This document shows, piece after piece, positions 28,356-36,504 of a stretch of DNA of 64,000 nucleotides; positions within the stretch are counted from its first letter, which is position 1, and each line of letters starts with the position of its first letter. The DNA lies in the NCBI GenBank assembly GCA_029259915.1, contig JAJDED010000028.1, positions 87,503 through 151,502 on the forward strand, written 5' to 3'. The position numbers and the translations under genes are program-made. The DNA is from Planctomycetota bacterium. Lineage in GTDB: Bacteria > Planctomycetota > Planctomycetia > Pirellulales > Lacipirellulaceae. Under the pieces are notes generated by a model that was given only the letters and a program-made list of their open reading frames with translations, was not told the DNA's origin and did not search any database.

Positions 28356-30437
28356 ATGGCTTCAGAGGTGTCGAACGCTCCGGGCTGGCTCCGTCGCGTT
28401 CAAGATCTCATATTGCCGGTTGCGATTATCGCCAGCGTGCTGGTGATTCTCGTGCCACTGCCGCCTGCGCTGATGGACGTGCTGTTGGCAGGCAACATCA
28501 CCATCGCGGTGATCGTGTTGCTAACGACTATCTACGTGCGTTCGCCGCTCGATTTTAGCATTTTCCCATCGCTCCTGTTGGCAACGACCCTTGCGCGGCT
28601 GGTGTTGAACGTCGCTACCACACGCTTGATCCTCACGCGCGCCGCCACCGACAAACTGGAAGCCGCAGGGGGTGTCATCACGGCTTTCTCAGAGTTTGTC
28701 GCCGGGGACGGGAAAATCGTCGTCGGACTGATCATCTTCGTCATTATCGTGGTCATCCAATTTGTCGTGATCACCAAAGGTGCTACGCGCATTAGTGAAG
28801 TCGCCGCACGATTTGCCTTGGATGGAATGCCGGGCAAACAGATGGCCATCGACGCCGACCTCAACGCCGGCATTATCGACGAACACGAGGCCCAAGGGCG
28901 CCGCGAAGAAATCACCCAACAGGCCGACTTCTACGGGGCCATGGATGGTGCCAGCAAGTTCGTCCGCGGCGACGCGGTTGCCGGTATTATTATTACTGTA
29001 ATCAACATTGTCGGTGGCCTGGTGATCGGCATGGCCGAGCACGGCATGCCGATGATGGAAGCAGGTTCGCTGTTCACGCGGCTCACCATTGGCGACGGCT
29101 TGGTAAGCCAGGTCCCTGCTTTCTTGATTTCACTAGCCGCTGGTTTGCTGGTAACGCGCAGCACGCAAAAAAGCAATTTGCCGCAGGAATTCATCGAACA
29201 ACTTTTCTCGCGCCCCCAGGCGATGGCCGTCACCGGTGTGTTCCTGGCGGTTCTAGTAACAACCGATTTGCCACGGGTGCCGTTAACGGTGCTGGGGATT
29301 TCCTGCCTGGGCATGGCGCGGGTGCTTTCGAAAAAAGAGGCGAACAAGCAAATCGCCGAGCAAAAGGCCCAGGCGGATGAAAAACCGGTAGCCGAAGAGC
29401 GGATCGAAGACTTCCTGACCATCGACCCCATGGAAGTCGAAGTTGGCGTCGGGCTCATTCGATTGGCCGACCCCAAACGGGGCGGCGATCTTTTGGAACG
29501 CATTCAGCGCGTACGGCAAAGCGTTGCCGGCGAAATCGGCATCATCATGCCAAAAGTTCGAATTCGCGACAACATGCGCCTTGAGCCAACCGAATATCGA
29601 ATCAAGATCGCAGATATGCCGGTTGCCCATGACATGATCGAACCCGGACATCTCTTGGCGATCGACTCGGGAATGACCACCGGCACAATCGACGGCATCA
29701 CAACCAAAGATCCAGCTTTCGGCACCGATGCACGCTGGATCGTCCCAGGGCTGCAAGACCAGGCGGAGATCATGGGATACACAGTCGTCGAGCCCGGTGC
29801 AGTATTGGCAACGCATCTCACCGAGATTTGCCGTCGACACGCCGACGAGATTTTGACCCGCGATTCAACCAAACACTTGATCGACGAGTTGAAACAGTCG
29901 CAGCCGGCAGTCGTGGAAGAACTGATCCCCACTGCTATGTCGCTCGCAGAAGTGCAGGGCGTGTTGCACTTGCTACTGCGCGAGCAGGTGCCGATCCGCC
30001 AGTTGGCTCTGATTCTTGAAACGCTCGGCGATTATGCCGGCCGCACCAAGGACCCGATTCTGCTGGCCGAATATGTGCGTCACCGTTTGGCACGACAAAT
30101 TTGCACAAAGTACCGCGACACCGAAGGGAAGCTGCATGTCGTGGCCCTCGACCCGGCGATGGAAGACCGCATTCGCGCTGGATTCGAGCACAACGAGCGC
30201 GGTTTGTTCGTCCGCATGTCGCCACAAGCTGTCGAAGCAACGTGCAACGCGATTGCAGAAGAAATTCAAAAACTCACAACCGCCCAACATACGCCCGTAC
30301 TCCTGGTAAGCCCACAGATTCGCGCCGCCTTGAAGCAGATTACAGAAAACCACCTACCACAACTGGTAGTACTCAGCTTCAACGAAATCACCCGAGACAC
30401 CCAAATCGTAACCCTAGGCCTAGCAAGCGACACTTAA
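28356..30437 (+). CDS. flhA: Flagellar biosynthesis protein FlhA
   Basis: A 693-residue type III export gate protein. The N-terminal ~320 residues have eight hydrophobic segments, starting LPVAIIASVLVILVPLP; the conserved FHIPEP-like linker reads KGATRISEVAARFALDGMPG, with KQMAIDADLNAG following. The C-terminal half is the cytoplasmic domain binding export chaperones. The ATG at 28356 follows a GGAGG-like site; the longer frame runs over the divergent gene. It heads flhA-flhF-flhG-orf-fliA. Confidence 0.95.
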   Translation: MASEVSNAPGWLRRVQDLILPVAIIASVLVILVPLPPALMDVLLAGNITIAVIVLLTTIYVRSPLDFSIFPSLLLATTLARLVLNVATTRLILTRAATDKLEAAGGVITAFSEFVAGDGKIVVGLIIFVIIVVIQFVVITKGATRISEVAARFALDGMPGKQMAIDADLNAGIIDEHEAQGRREEITQQADFYGAMDGASKFVRGDAVAGIIITVINIVGGLVIGMAEHGMPMMEAGSLFTRLTIGDGLVSQVPAFLISLAAGLLVTRSTQKSNLPQEFIEQLFSRPQAMAVTGVFLAVLVTTDLPRVPLTVLGISCLGMARVLSKKEANKQIAEQKAQADEKPVAEERIEDFLTIDPMEVEVGVGLIRLADPKRGGDLLERIQRVRQSVAGEIGIIMPKVRIRDNMRLEPTEYRIKIADMPVAHDMIEPGHLLAIDSGMTTGTIDGITTKDPAFGTDARWIVPGLQDQAEIMGYTVVEPGAVLATHLTEICRRHADEILTRDSTKHLIDELKQSQPAVVEELIPTAMSLAEVQGVLHLLLREQVPIRQLALILETLGDYAGRTKDPILLAEYVRHRLARQICTKYRDTEGKLHVVALDPAMEDRIRAGFEHNERGLFVRMSPQAVEATCNAIAEEIQKLTTAQHTPVLLVSPQIRAALKQITENHLPQLVVLSFNEITRDTQIVTLGLASDT

Positions 30438-30474
30438 TAACTAGCGCCTAACAACTAACAACTAGCAACTAACT
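30438..30474. repeat. Family I half-element at the flhA-flhF junction
   Basis: Short spacer rich in CTAGCGCCTA, ACAACTA and AGCAACTA words, starting right at the flhA stop. It matches one arm of the full element at 35756-35816, and a related spacer lies at 31640-31685. Confidence 0.5.
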
Positions 30475-31629
30475 ATGAAAATCAAAACCTTTCGCGCAAA
30501 AACGATGCAGCAAGCCCTCAACCTGGTCCGCCACGAAATGGGGGCCGAGGCAACCGTGTTGCACACTCGCGAACTCAACACCGGTCTGTTGGGCAGATTT
30601 CTGCGCGGACGAGAGTTCGAAATAGCAGCTTCCGTCGAAATGGAAGTTCCCGCGCGTCTCGCCACCATAGAAGGCATTCCCACGCTCCCAGAATGGAATT
30701 CTGCATTCTCCGATGCACAACTTGATGACGTCGGTCGCGACTATCACAGCCCAATCCTACAGCAACAATCCGACCGCTTCGAATTACAGACTCTCGTCAC
30801 ACAGCTCCAACAACGGCAAAATCACGCTGCCTTGGACCAGTCGCCCGAGTCACTCTTCCAGGCATATACCGACCTGATCGAATCCGACATTGAAGAACGC
30901 ATAGCGCAAGAACTTATCGACCGCTTGCGCAGCCAACCGGGCCTGGAGCTACACGACCGCTTCGCTTTGCGTGCGGAACTCGAACACATGTTGGCCGACG
31001 ACTTGCAGGTTGCCGGTCCGATTGAGATCACTCCTGGTCAAAAGCGCATTGTCGCACTGGTCGGTCCAACGGGAGTTGGAAAAACAACTACGATTGCCAA
31101 ATTAGCAGCAAACTATCGCCTTCGCGAAAATCAACGCGTCGGTCTGATCACGGTCGACACCTACCGAATTGCCGCCGTCGAGCAGCTCCGTACGTATGCC
31201 GACATCATCGATCTGCCAATGGAAGTGGTAAGCACACCCCGCGAGATGCGCGAAGCCAAAGCGCGTCTAGGCGATCTGGATCTCGTGTTGATGGACACCG
31301 CCGGCCGCAGCCCGCGCGATGAAGTACGCATCCAAGAGCTCAAATCGATGCTGGCCGAAGCCGAGCCGGACGAAGTCCATCTGGTGCTCAGTGCCGTGGG
31401 CAGTGCGCGCAGCATGATATCGACAGCCGAGCGATTCGCGACCGTGGGTACGACTGGCATGGTCGTTACCAAACTCGACGAAGCGACCGGCCTCGGAAAC
31501 CTAGTCTCGGTCGCCCGCAGCTCCAAGTTGCCACTAAGCTACGTAACCGACGGCCAAAACGTCCCCGACGACATCCAAGTAGCCAAAAGCAAAACACTAG
31601 CGCAACAGATCCTAAACACCAATCCGTAA
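30475..31629 (+). CDS. flhF: Flagellar biosynthesis GTPase FlhF
   Basis: A 384-residue SRP-like GTPase. The N-terminal basic domain KIKTFRAKTMQQALNLVR is followed by the P-loop ALVGPTGVGKTTTIAKLA near residue 190, then DTYRIAAVEQL, DTAGRSPRD and TKLDEATGLGN. It places the flagellum at the pole in polar flagellates and works with FlhG. The start ATG follows the flhA stop by 37 bases, across a repeat-rich spacer. Confidence 0.93.
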   Translation: MKIKTFRAKTMQQALNLVRHEMGAEATVLHTRELNTGLLGRFLRGREFEIAASVEMEVPARLATIEGIPTLPEWNSAFSDAQLDDVGRDYHSPILQQQSDRFELQTLVTQLQQRQNHAALDQSPESLFQAYTDLIESDIEERIAQELIDRLRSQPGLELHDRFALRAELEHMLADDLQVAGPIEITPGQKRIVALVGPTGVGKTTTIAKLAANYRLRENQRVGLITVDTYRIAAVEQLRTYADIIDLPMEVVSTPREMREAKARLGDLDLVLMDTAGRSPRDEVRIQELKSMLAEAEPDEVHLVLSAVGSARSMISTAERFATVGTTGMVVTKLDEATGLGNLVSVARSSKLPLSYVTDGQNVPDDIQVAKSKTLAQQILNTNP

Positions 31630-31639
31630 AAACAAGCGG

Positions 31640-31685
31640 TAAGCCAAACAACTAGCCCCTAGCTCCTAACTCCTAACTCCTCATC
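31640..31685. repeat. Family I half-element at the flhF-flhG junction
   Basis: Spacer made of AACTAGCCCCTAGCTCC and CTAACTCC words, the same family as the flhA-flhF spacer. Confidence 0.45.
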
Positions 31686-31686
31686 C

Positions 31687-32631
31687 ATGTCCGACCAAGC
31701 CGATCAACTCCGCCAACTCGTACAAGAAAAGGTGCAATCCCGACCGAACCAAGGTCCCGGGCTGCCGTTAGTTGTTTTAAGCGGCGGAACCACTGGCGTA
31801 GGAACCACAACTTTGACGATTCAACTGGCCCGCGAGCTGGCAATGCTTGGCAAGAGGTCGGTACTCGTCGACGCCAACCTCGCGAAACCTTCCCTTGCGC
31901 AGCGCATGAATGTTTCAGTCGATAGTTCATTGGCCGACGTCCTTAACGGGCATCGCACGGCTGCCGAGGTTTTGCAGCCGGTGGGCGAATCGATCCGATT
32001 GATTGCCGGTCGGTTGACGCCCCAATCGCCTCCCGACATGAGCCACGCCGCCTTAGACCGGGCTTACACTGAAATACGCCATCTGCAATCTCATGCCGAT
32101 GTAGCTCTGGTGGAAGTGGGCAGTGGCATGAATCCTTGGGTCCAACATTGGTGGCAAGCTGCCGAGCAAGTGTTCCTGGTCTCCACCACCGAAAAAAAAT
32201 CGCTAATGGATAGCTACACCGCCGTAAAAATTGCCGCGAGAAGCGTTGCTCATGAAAAGGTCTGTTTGGTAATCAATCGGTGCGAAGATCGCGGTTTGGG
32301 AAAGCGAGTCGCCGAACGGTTTTCCTCGACTTGCCAAAAATTCCTAGAACTACACGTCAACACAACCGTCTCGGCGCCACCATTCGAAGAGCAACAGCAT
32401 GCAGGAAGACTCCCGGAATACTCAAGCACCCGCGATGTCGACTTTCGCCACGCAGTGCGACTGCTAGCAACCGAGGTCATCAGCCGATCGCTGATAATCA
32501 GCGGCCGAGTCCCCGCGCGGCATGCTCAAAAAACTGTAGCACATACGCTTGCAACAGCGCATCAGGCAGCCGCTCTCCAAGAACGGCAAATGGAAGCAAA
32601 AGCGGTGTCAAAAAACCCTAGGGTTACCTAG
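31687..32631 (+). CDS. flhG: FlhG/MinD-like protein with an altered P-loop
   Basis: A 314-residue ParA/MinD-family protein by position and by the VLVDANLAKPSLAQRM segment. The nucleotide loop reads LSGGTTGVGTTTLTIQ (32-46). Where the family has KGGVGKT, this protein has Thr in place of both lysines (T35, T40). If read correctly, it cannot use the usual Walker A chemistry. FlhG normally regulates flagellar number or FlhF activity. It follows flhF in the same operon. Confidence 0.75.
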   Translation: MSDQADQLRQLVQEKVQSRPNQGPGLPLVVLSGGTTGVGTTTLTIQLARELAMLGKRSVLVDANLAKPSLAQRMNVSVDSSLADVLNGHRTAAEVLQPVGESIRLIAGRLTPQSPPDMSHAALDRAYTEIRHLQSHADVALVEVGSGMNPWVQHWWQAAEQVFLVSTTEKKSLMDSYTAVKIAARSVAHEKVCLVINRCEDRGLGKRVAERFSSTCQKFLELHVNTTVSAPPFEEQQHAGRLPEYSSTRDVDFRHAVRLLATEVISRSLIISGRVPARHAQKTVAHTLATAHQAAALQERQMEAKAVSKNPRVT

Positions 32632-32698
32632 TTGCAAAAAAATCTCATAACAAAAAATGACTTTGACTCATAGTTGGATGACTCAATGACGATAAGAA

Positions 32699-33034
32699 AT
32701 GAAAGTCGGATCGTTCGCAAACAGCCGTCAAGATGGCGCGTTTGCAGAAAGTTTGTCGCCTCCAGGAGACCAGATTTTGGCACGCACTTATGCGGTCGTG
32801 ATGGCCCTGCTGGCAATGCTTGTCGTGTTACTGCGAGCAATGAAAAACGGCGCGGGTGTCGAGGGCACCATTGCCAACGCATTTGCTTGGATGGGACTTC
32901 TAGGAGTCGTCGGCTTAGTCGTAGGACTCATCGCCCAGGCGACGGTTGACCAATCGGTACTCTCTACTGTCCAGGCCGAATTGGCTTCCACATCCAGTAG
33001 CGATCCTGACGTCCAACCAGCCGACGCAAACTAG
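32699..33034 (+). CDS. Small membrane protein of the flagellar block
   Basis: A 111-residue protein, not recognised. Two hydrophobic segments (about 31-46 and 60-80, including VVMALLAMLVVLLRAM and LLGVVGLVVGLIAQA) are flanked by polar ends. It sits between flhG and fliA in the same orientation, so co-expression with flagellar genes is likely. No motif suggests a known flagellar component. Confidence 0.5.
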   Translation: MKVGSFANSRQDGAFAESLSPPGDQILARTYAVVMALLAMLVVLLRAMKNGAGVEGTIANAFAWMGLLGVVGLVVGLIAQATVDQSVLSTVQAELASTSSSDPDVQPADAN

Positions 33035-33177
33035 TCGACAAGAAGAACACTCGACAAGAAGAACACCAAAACACGCCAATTAGCTAAAAAACATAGAGAA
33101 CGGACTCTCGATCACACAACTTCATGAGTCGGCCGACCAAAGCGGCGCGACGACCGAAGAGCATCACGGAGGATTGC

Positions 33178-33963
33178 ATGGCTACGACTCTCGCCGCAAA
33201 AGAGGAAATCGTTGAGGTTTGGCAACAGTTCAAAAAGGACCAAAGCCGTCGCGATTTGCGAAACCGGCTCGTAGAAAACTACCTGCCATTAGTGAAATAC
33301 AACGGCGAGCGCATCTGGTCGCGTTTACCTGACGGCGTCGAACTCGACGATTTAATCTCCGCAGGCGTCTTCGGGTTGATGGATGCCATCAAGGCCTTCG
33401 ATCTTTCGCGCGGAGTGAAGTTCGAAACCTACTGCGTCCCTCGTATCCGCGGAGCCATGCTCGACGAACTCCGAAGCATGGACTGGGTCCCTCGGCTAGT
33501 ACGCTCGAAAGCCAGCAAACTCAACGAGGCCGTAAGACAACTCGAAGCCCAACTGGGCCGACATCCCACCGAGATCGAGTTGGCTGCGAAAATGGAACTG
33601 ACCGTTGCCGAGTTGGAAAAGCTCATTTCCGATGCCAATGCGGTCGGACTGATCAGTCTCAACAAAAAATGGTACGAGACCGACAGCTACAAAGACGTCC
33701 GCGAAATCGACATTCTCGAAGATAAAAAAGGCGAAGATCCCACACGTCGCATTCAAAAGTCGGACCTCATGCGGCTAGTGACCAGAGGCCTCAACCGCAA
33801 CGAACGGCTGATCATCATTCTCTACTACTACGAAGAGATGACGATGAAAGAAATCGGCTCCACCTTGGATTTGAGCGAAAGCCGCGTGAGCCAAATGCAC
33901 AGCGCAATTGTCCAACGCCTTCAAGGCCAACTCGGCCGCCGCCGCCCCGAGTTTGGAACGTGA
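33178..33963 (+). CDS. fliA: Flagellar RNA polymerase sigma factor (sigma-28, FliA type)
   Basis: A 261-residue sigma factor. Region 2 has NRLVENYLPLVKYNGER and DDLISAGVFGLMDAI; region 3 has RIRGAMLDELRSMDWVPR; region 4 ends with LILYYYEEMTMKEIG and a helix-turn-helix SESRVSQMHS. These match the FliA/WhiG class. It directs late flagellar and motility promoters. The ATG at 33178 follows GGAGG at five bases, deciding the start over the upstream frame. A strong terminator follows it. Confidence 0.93.
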   Translation: MATTLAAKEEIVEVWQQFKKDQSRRDLRNRLVENYLPLVKYNGERIWSRLPDGVELDDLISAGVFGLMDAIKAFDLSRGVKFETYCVPRIRGAMLDELRSMDWVPRLVRSKASKLNEAVRQLEAQLGRHPTEIELAAKMELTVAELEKLISDANAVGLISLNKKWYETDSYKDVREIDILEDKKGEDPTRRIQKSDLMRLVTRGLNRNERLIIILYYYEEMTMKEIGSTLDLSESRVSQMHSAIVQRLQGQLGRRRPEFGT

Positions 33964-33979
33964 GGAAAGTCAAGAGACA

Positions 33980-34082
33980 AGAGACAAGAGTCCAGAGTCT
34001 AGGGCGAAAACACACTAGCCGCGACGCTTTGCGTCGCGGCTTTTCTCTTGCTCTGGACGCTAGACTCTTGACTCTTGTCTCT
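33980..34082. repeat. Nested inverted repeat after fliA, family H
   Basis: The outer arms 33980-34002 (AGAGACAAGAGTCCAG...) and 34060-34082 pair at 22 of 23 bases. The inside of the loop holds the perfect terminator hairpin at 34018-34040. The outer and inner sequences are unrelated, so the hairpin sits inside another palindrome. Confidence 0.8.
34018..34047 (+). terminator. Intrinsic terminator of the flagellar operon
   Basis: Perfect 10-base stem GCCGCGACGC-TTT-GCGTCGCGGC, followed by TTTTCTC. It lies 54 bases after the fliA stop and is the best intrinsic terminator in the window. It is the inner part of the nested element at 33980-34082. Confidence 0.85.
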
Positions 34083-34158
34083 CCACGAGGTGCAATAGAG
34101 GTATCTGGCAGGTTTTCGCGTTGGGGCCGAAACTTGCCGAGGAACAGAGAGCACCGGC

Positions 34159-35757
34159 ATGAACTTTTCTACTGAAAGAATTTCGAATCAAACCGTCATT
34201 CGTCATTCGTCATTCGTCATTGCCTCCCGCGGCCTAACATTGATCGAAATGCTAGTCGGCCTGGCAATCACATTGGTGATGATGGCTGCCGTGGTCAACC
34301 TGTTTGCCAACATCGGCGGCGGCGTGAAGTTGCGCCAAGCATCAATGGAAATGGGCGGCCAAATCCGCATCGCCCGCGCCCAACTCTACAACGACCTAAC
34401 CGCCGCCACCTGCCGCGCACTCCCCTGGCGACACCCGGCCGACGCCGAGGGGTATATCGAAATCGTCGAAGGGCTGCACTCTGATAAACAGCCGTCTGCG
34501 CAATTTCCTAAAACTACCGCCGACGTCACATTTGTACCCAGCAGCCAAGAAGCGGATCCTGTGACTGACGTTGTGCTCGGGCTAGATGGCATGGGCCTTG
34601 GTGATTACGACGACATTTTGGCACTGACTGTTCGCAGCGAACTGGCACCGTTCACCGGACGAGCGCTAGATACCGCCGGTAGCACGATAACCATCGAGTC
34701 GTCGCTGGCCGAAGTGATTTGGTATGCAGTCGAAAACCCTGACGATCGTTCCCTCGGCGAACCCGGAATGCGATCCGTCTATCGCCGCGAGTTGCTGATT
34801 GCACCGTGGGTCGAACCCATAGATTTAACCATCCTACCTGGAGGAATCGCTGCCGACGACGCGACTAGGTTTTATCAACGTTATGACATATCCGCACGAT
34901 TTGATAATGCGACGAACAAATGGATACCCAACTCGCTTAGCGATTTGACCAAACGAGAGAATAGGTTTGCGCACTTCTTTGACAACGCCGTGCCAAATAG
35001 AGGTTATCCACACGCATTGCTGCAGGATTCCATTACTCCGAATGCTTCGTCCCCAGCGTTTCCTGCGGTAGGAGCAACAAGTCCTCTTCACCCGTTTGGT
35101 TTACCTTTCGAATGGGATCCAGCCGATCCGAATCCAGCAGATCCGACTTTGCCGCCGACGACAGACCGCCAGGGGGAAGACCTGATGCTTAATGACGTAC
35201 TAGCGTTTGACGTACGGGTATTTGATCCAGGTGCACCGCTTTATGACAGCGGAGTTGCAATTGTTGGGCCTAGCGATTTCGGATGGGATATTACGTATCT
35301 TAATATTGTTAATGAGCCGGCTGACGGCGATTTCGATGACATGGTAGGTCAGGGGGCATATGTGGACCTTGGGTATGGTACTTCTGCAGGAGTTAGCCCT
35401 TTCCCGAACAATCCCCTCCTGCCAGCACCTCAACCTCTTCGCCCAGCCTTTGATGATGGAACTGCCGGTAAACTGATTAATGGTTCGGCAGTGTATGACA
35501 CTTGGTCGTTCCACTACGAAAATGATGGACTAAATCAGGATGGTGATACTAACCCGGATGGCACTCCGCTGATCGACGAAGGTACAAACGGCTTGGACGA
35601 CGACGGAATCAACGGCGTCGACGACATCGGCGAGCGCGAAACCGCGCCGCCTTATGATGTACCCTTGCGAGGAATGCAAGTAAAACTGCGCATCTACGAA
35701 ACCGAAACCCGCCAAATCCGCGAAGCCACCGTCACCCGCAGTTTTGTACAGCAGTAG
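34159..35757 (+). CDS. PulJ/GspJ-like pseudopilin with repeat-derived leader
   Basis: A 532-residue protein. The prepilin peptidase site is SRG|LTLIEMLVGLAITLVMM with Glu5 after the cut, then a hydrophobic helix. The long C-terminal part is a soluble domain with acidic Asp-Gly loops (LDDDGINGVDD), possibly Ca-binding. The first ~24 residues are leader; residues 13-21 (VIRHSSFVI) are translated from four CGTCATT tandem copies at 34195-34222. It probably builds a type II secretion or type IV pilus-like fibre. Alone in this strand block. Confidence 0.75.
   Translation: MNFSTERISNQTVIRHSSFVIASRGLTLIEMLVGLAITLVMMAAVVNLFANIGGGVKLRQASMEMGGQIRIARAQLYNDLTAATCRALPWRHPADAEGYIEIVEGLHSDKQPSAQFPKTTADVTFVPSSQEADPVTDVVLGLDGMGLGDYDDILALTVRSELAPFTGRALDTAGSTITIESSLAEVIWYAVENPDDRSLGEPGMRSVYRRELLIAPWVEPIDLTILPGGIAADDATRFYQRYDISARFDNATNKWIPNSLSDLTKRENRFAHFFDNAVPNRGYPHALLQDSITPNASSPAFPAVGATSPLHPFGLPFEWDPADPNPADPTLPPTTDRQGEDLMLNDVLAFDVRVFDPGAPLYDSGVAIVGPSDFGWDITYLNIVNEPADGDFDDMVGQGAYVDLGYGTSAGVSPFPNNPLLPAPQPLRPAFDDGTAGKLINGSAVYDTWSFHYENDGLNQDGDTNPDGTPLIDEGTNGLDDDGINGVDDIGERETAPPYDVPLRGMQVKLRIYETETRQIREATVTRSFVQQ
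34195..34222. repeat. CGTCATT tandem repeat inside a coding leader
   Basis: Four copies of the seven-base unit CGTCATT. Being 7 bases long, the unit cycles the reading frame and is translated here as a mixed peptide. It lies in the leader of the pseudopilin gene. Confidence 0.8.
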
Positions 35758-35816
35758 GCGCTAGTTGCTAGGCGCTAGGGACTAGTTTTAGGATTGGAAT
35801 CTAGCAACTAGCGCCT
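35756..35816. repeat. Perfect 16-base-arm hairpin after the pseudopilin gene, family I
   Basis: AGGCGCTAGTTGCTAG (35756-35771) pairs exactly with CTAGCAACTAGCGCCT (35801-35816). The left arm overlaps the TAG stop codon at 35755-35757. The same words occur at the flhA-flhF and flhF-flhG junctions. It fills the gap before the next gene. Confidence 0.8.
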
Positions 35817-35835
35817 AGCCAACTAACAACTACTC

Positions 35836-36150
35836 ATGCACTCCATCCGCTTACGCCATCCGTGGGACTGTGAAGTAGGGGAGGGCAGGGCGGTGTGGTC
35901 GCGCGTTTTCAATTGGCCCAATGAGCTCAATTCACAGGAAACGCTTTGGCTGGCTGTGGAGCCGCTGCCAGACGCGGCTCAAATCAGGCTTAATGGCCAG
36001 TTGCTTGACACCGCGAACCCCTCGGGCCGTTTCGACATCTCTCAAATAGTGTCGAAATCGAATCACCTGGAAATCGTGCTTCCTGACACACTCGGTGCCG
36101 ACGAGAGCGAATGCCCCCTGGACGTGCGATTAGAAGTCCACGAAGGGTAG
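35836..36150 (+). CDS. Small beta-rich hypothetical protein
   Basis: A 104-residue protein, not assigned to a family. WSRVFNWPNELNSQETLWLAVEPLPDAAQIRLNGQLL resembles the jelly-roll ligand-binding modules of glycoside hydrolases, with strands and a turn ending in NHLEIVLPDTLG. It lacks a signal peptide. It sits alone after the pseudopilin gene. Confidence 0.5.
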   Translation: MHSIRLRHPWDCEVGEGRAVWSRVFNWPNELNSQETLWLAVEPLPDAAQIRLNGQLLDTANPSGRFDISQIVSKSNHLEIVLPDTLGADESECPLDVRLEVHEG

Positions 36151-36171
36151 GGGGGGCTCATCTAAACTTGC

Positions 36172-36393
36172 AGTGGGTCAGGATCAGTTTACGTTTTTTT
36201 GGCCAAAGGCCATTGTCACCGTAGCCTGGGGCAACGCCCCAGGTCTGAAGATGATCCAGAGGTTCGGCTGAAGGCCGTACTCACTCGCGCTCAAGGTGAA
36301 TATGGCCTTTAGCCAAAAATGTTCTGCCTCTTGATTCCTGGGGCGTTGCCCCAGGCTACGGTGAAACAAGGCCTTCGGCCAAATTGACCCACT
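36172..36393. repeat. Large nested inverted-repeat element, family D
   Basis: About 222 bases. Outer arms AGTGGGTCA (36172-36180) and TGACCCACT (36385-36393). Next, TTGGCCAAAGGCCATTGT and ACAAGGCCTTCGGCCAA pair imperfectly. Inside are perfect 27-base arms at 36217-36243 (CACCGTAGCCTGGGG...) and 36337-36363. The centre has further GGCC words (TCGGCTGAAGGCCG and GGCCTTTAGCC). It fills the long gap between the small gene at 35836 and asd. Confidence 0.85.
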
Positions 36394-36448
36394 ACGCGTA
36401 AACTTGGCACGTTGCCGAGCCGGGCGGTGCAATTTATAATGCTGGGCT

Positions 36449-36468
36449 ACCGCTTGCGGTTTAGCGGT
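36449..36468. repeat. CCGCTTGCGG element, family C copy 1
   Basis: The palindromic word ACCGCTTGCGGTTTAGCGGT. Close copies lie at 46749-46766 and 51699-51716. It lies just upstream of asd. Confidence 0.65.
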
Positions 36469-36504
36469 AACATTGCAATTTTTTTTACAATTGGGAGTAA
36501 TACT

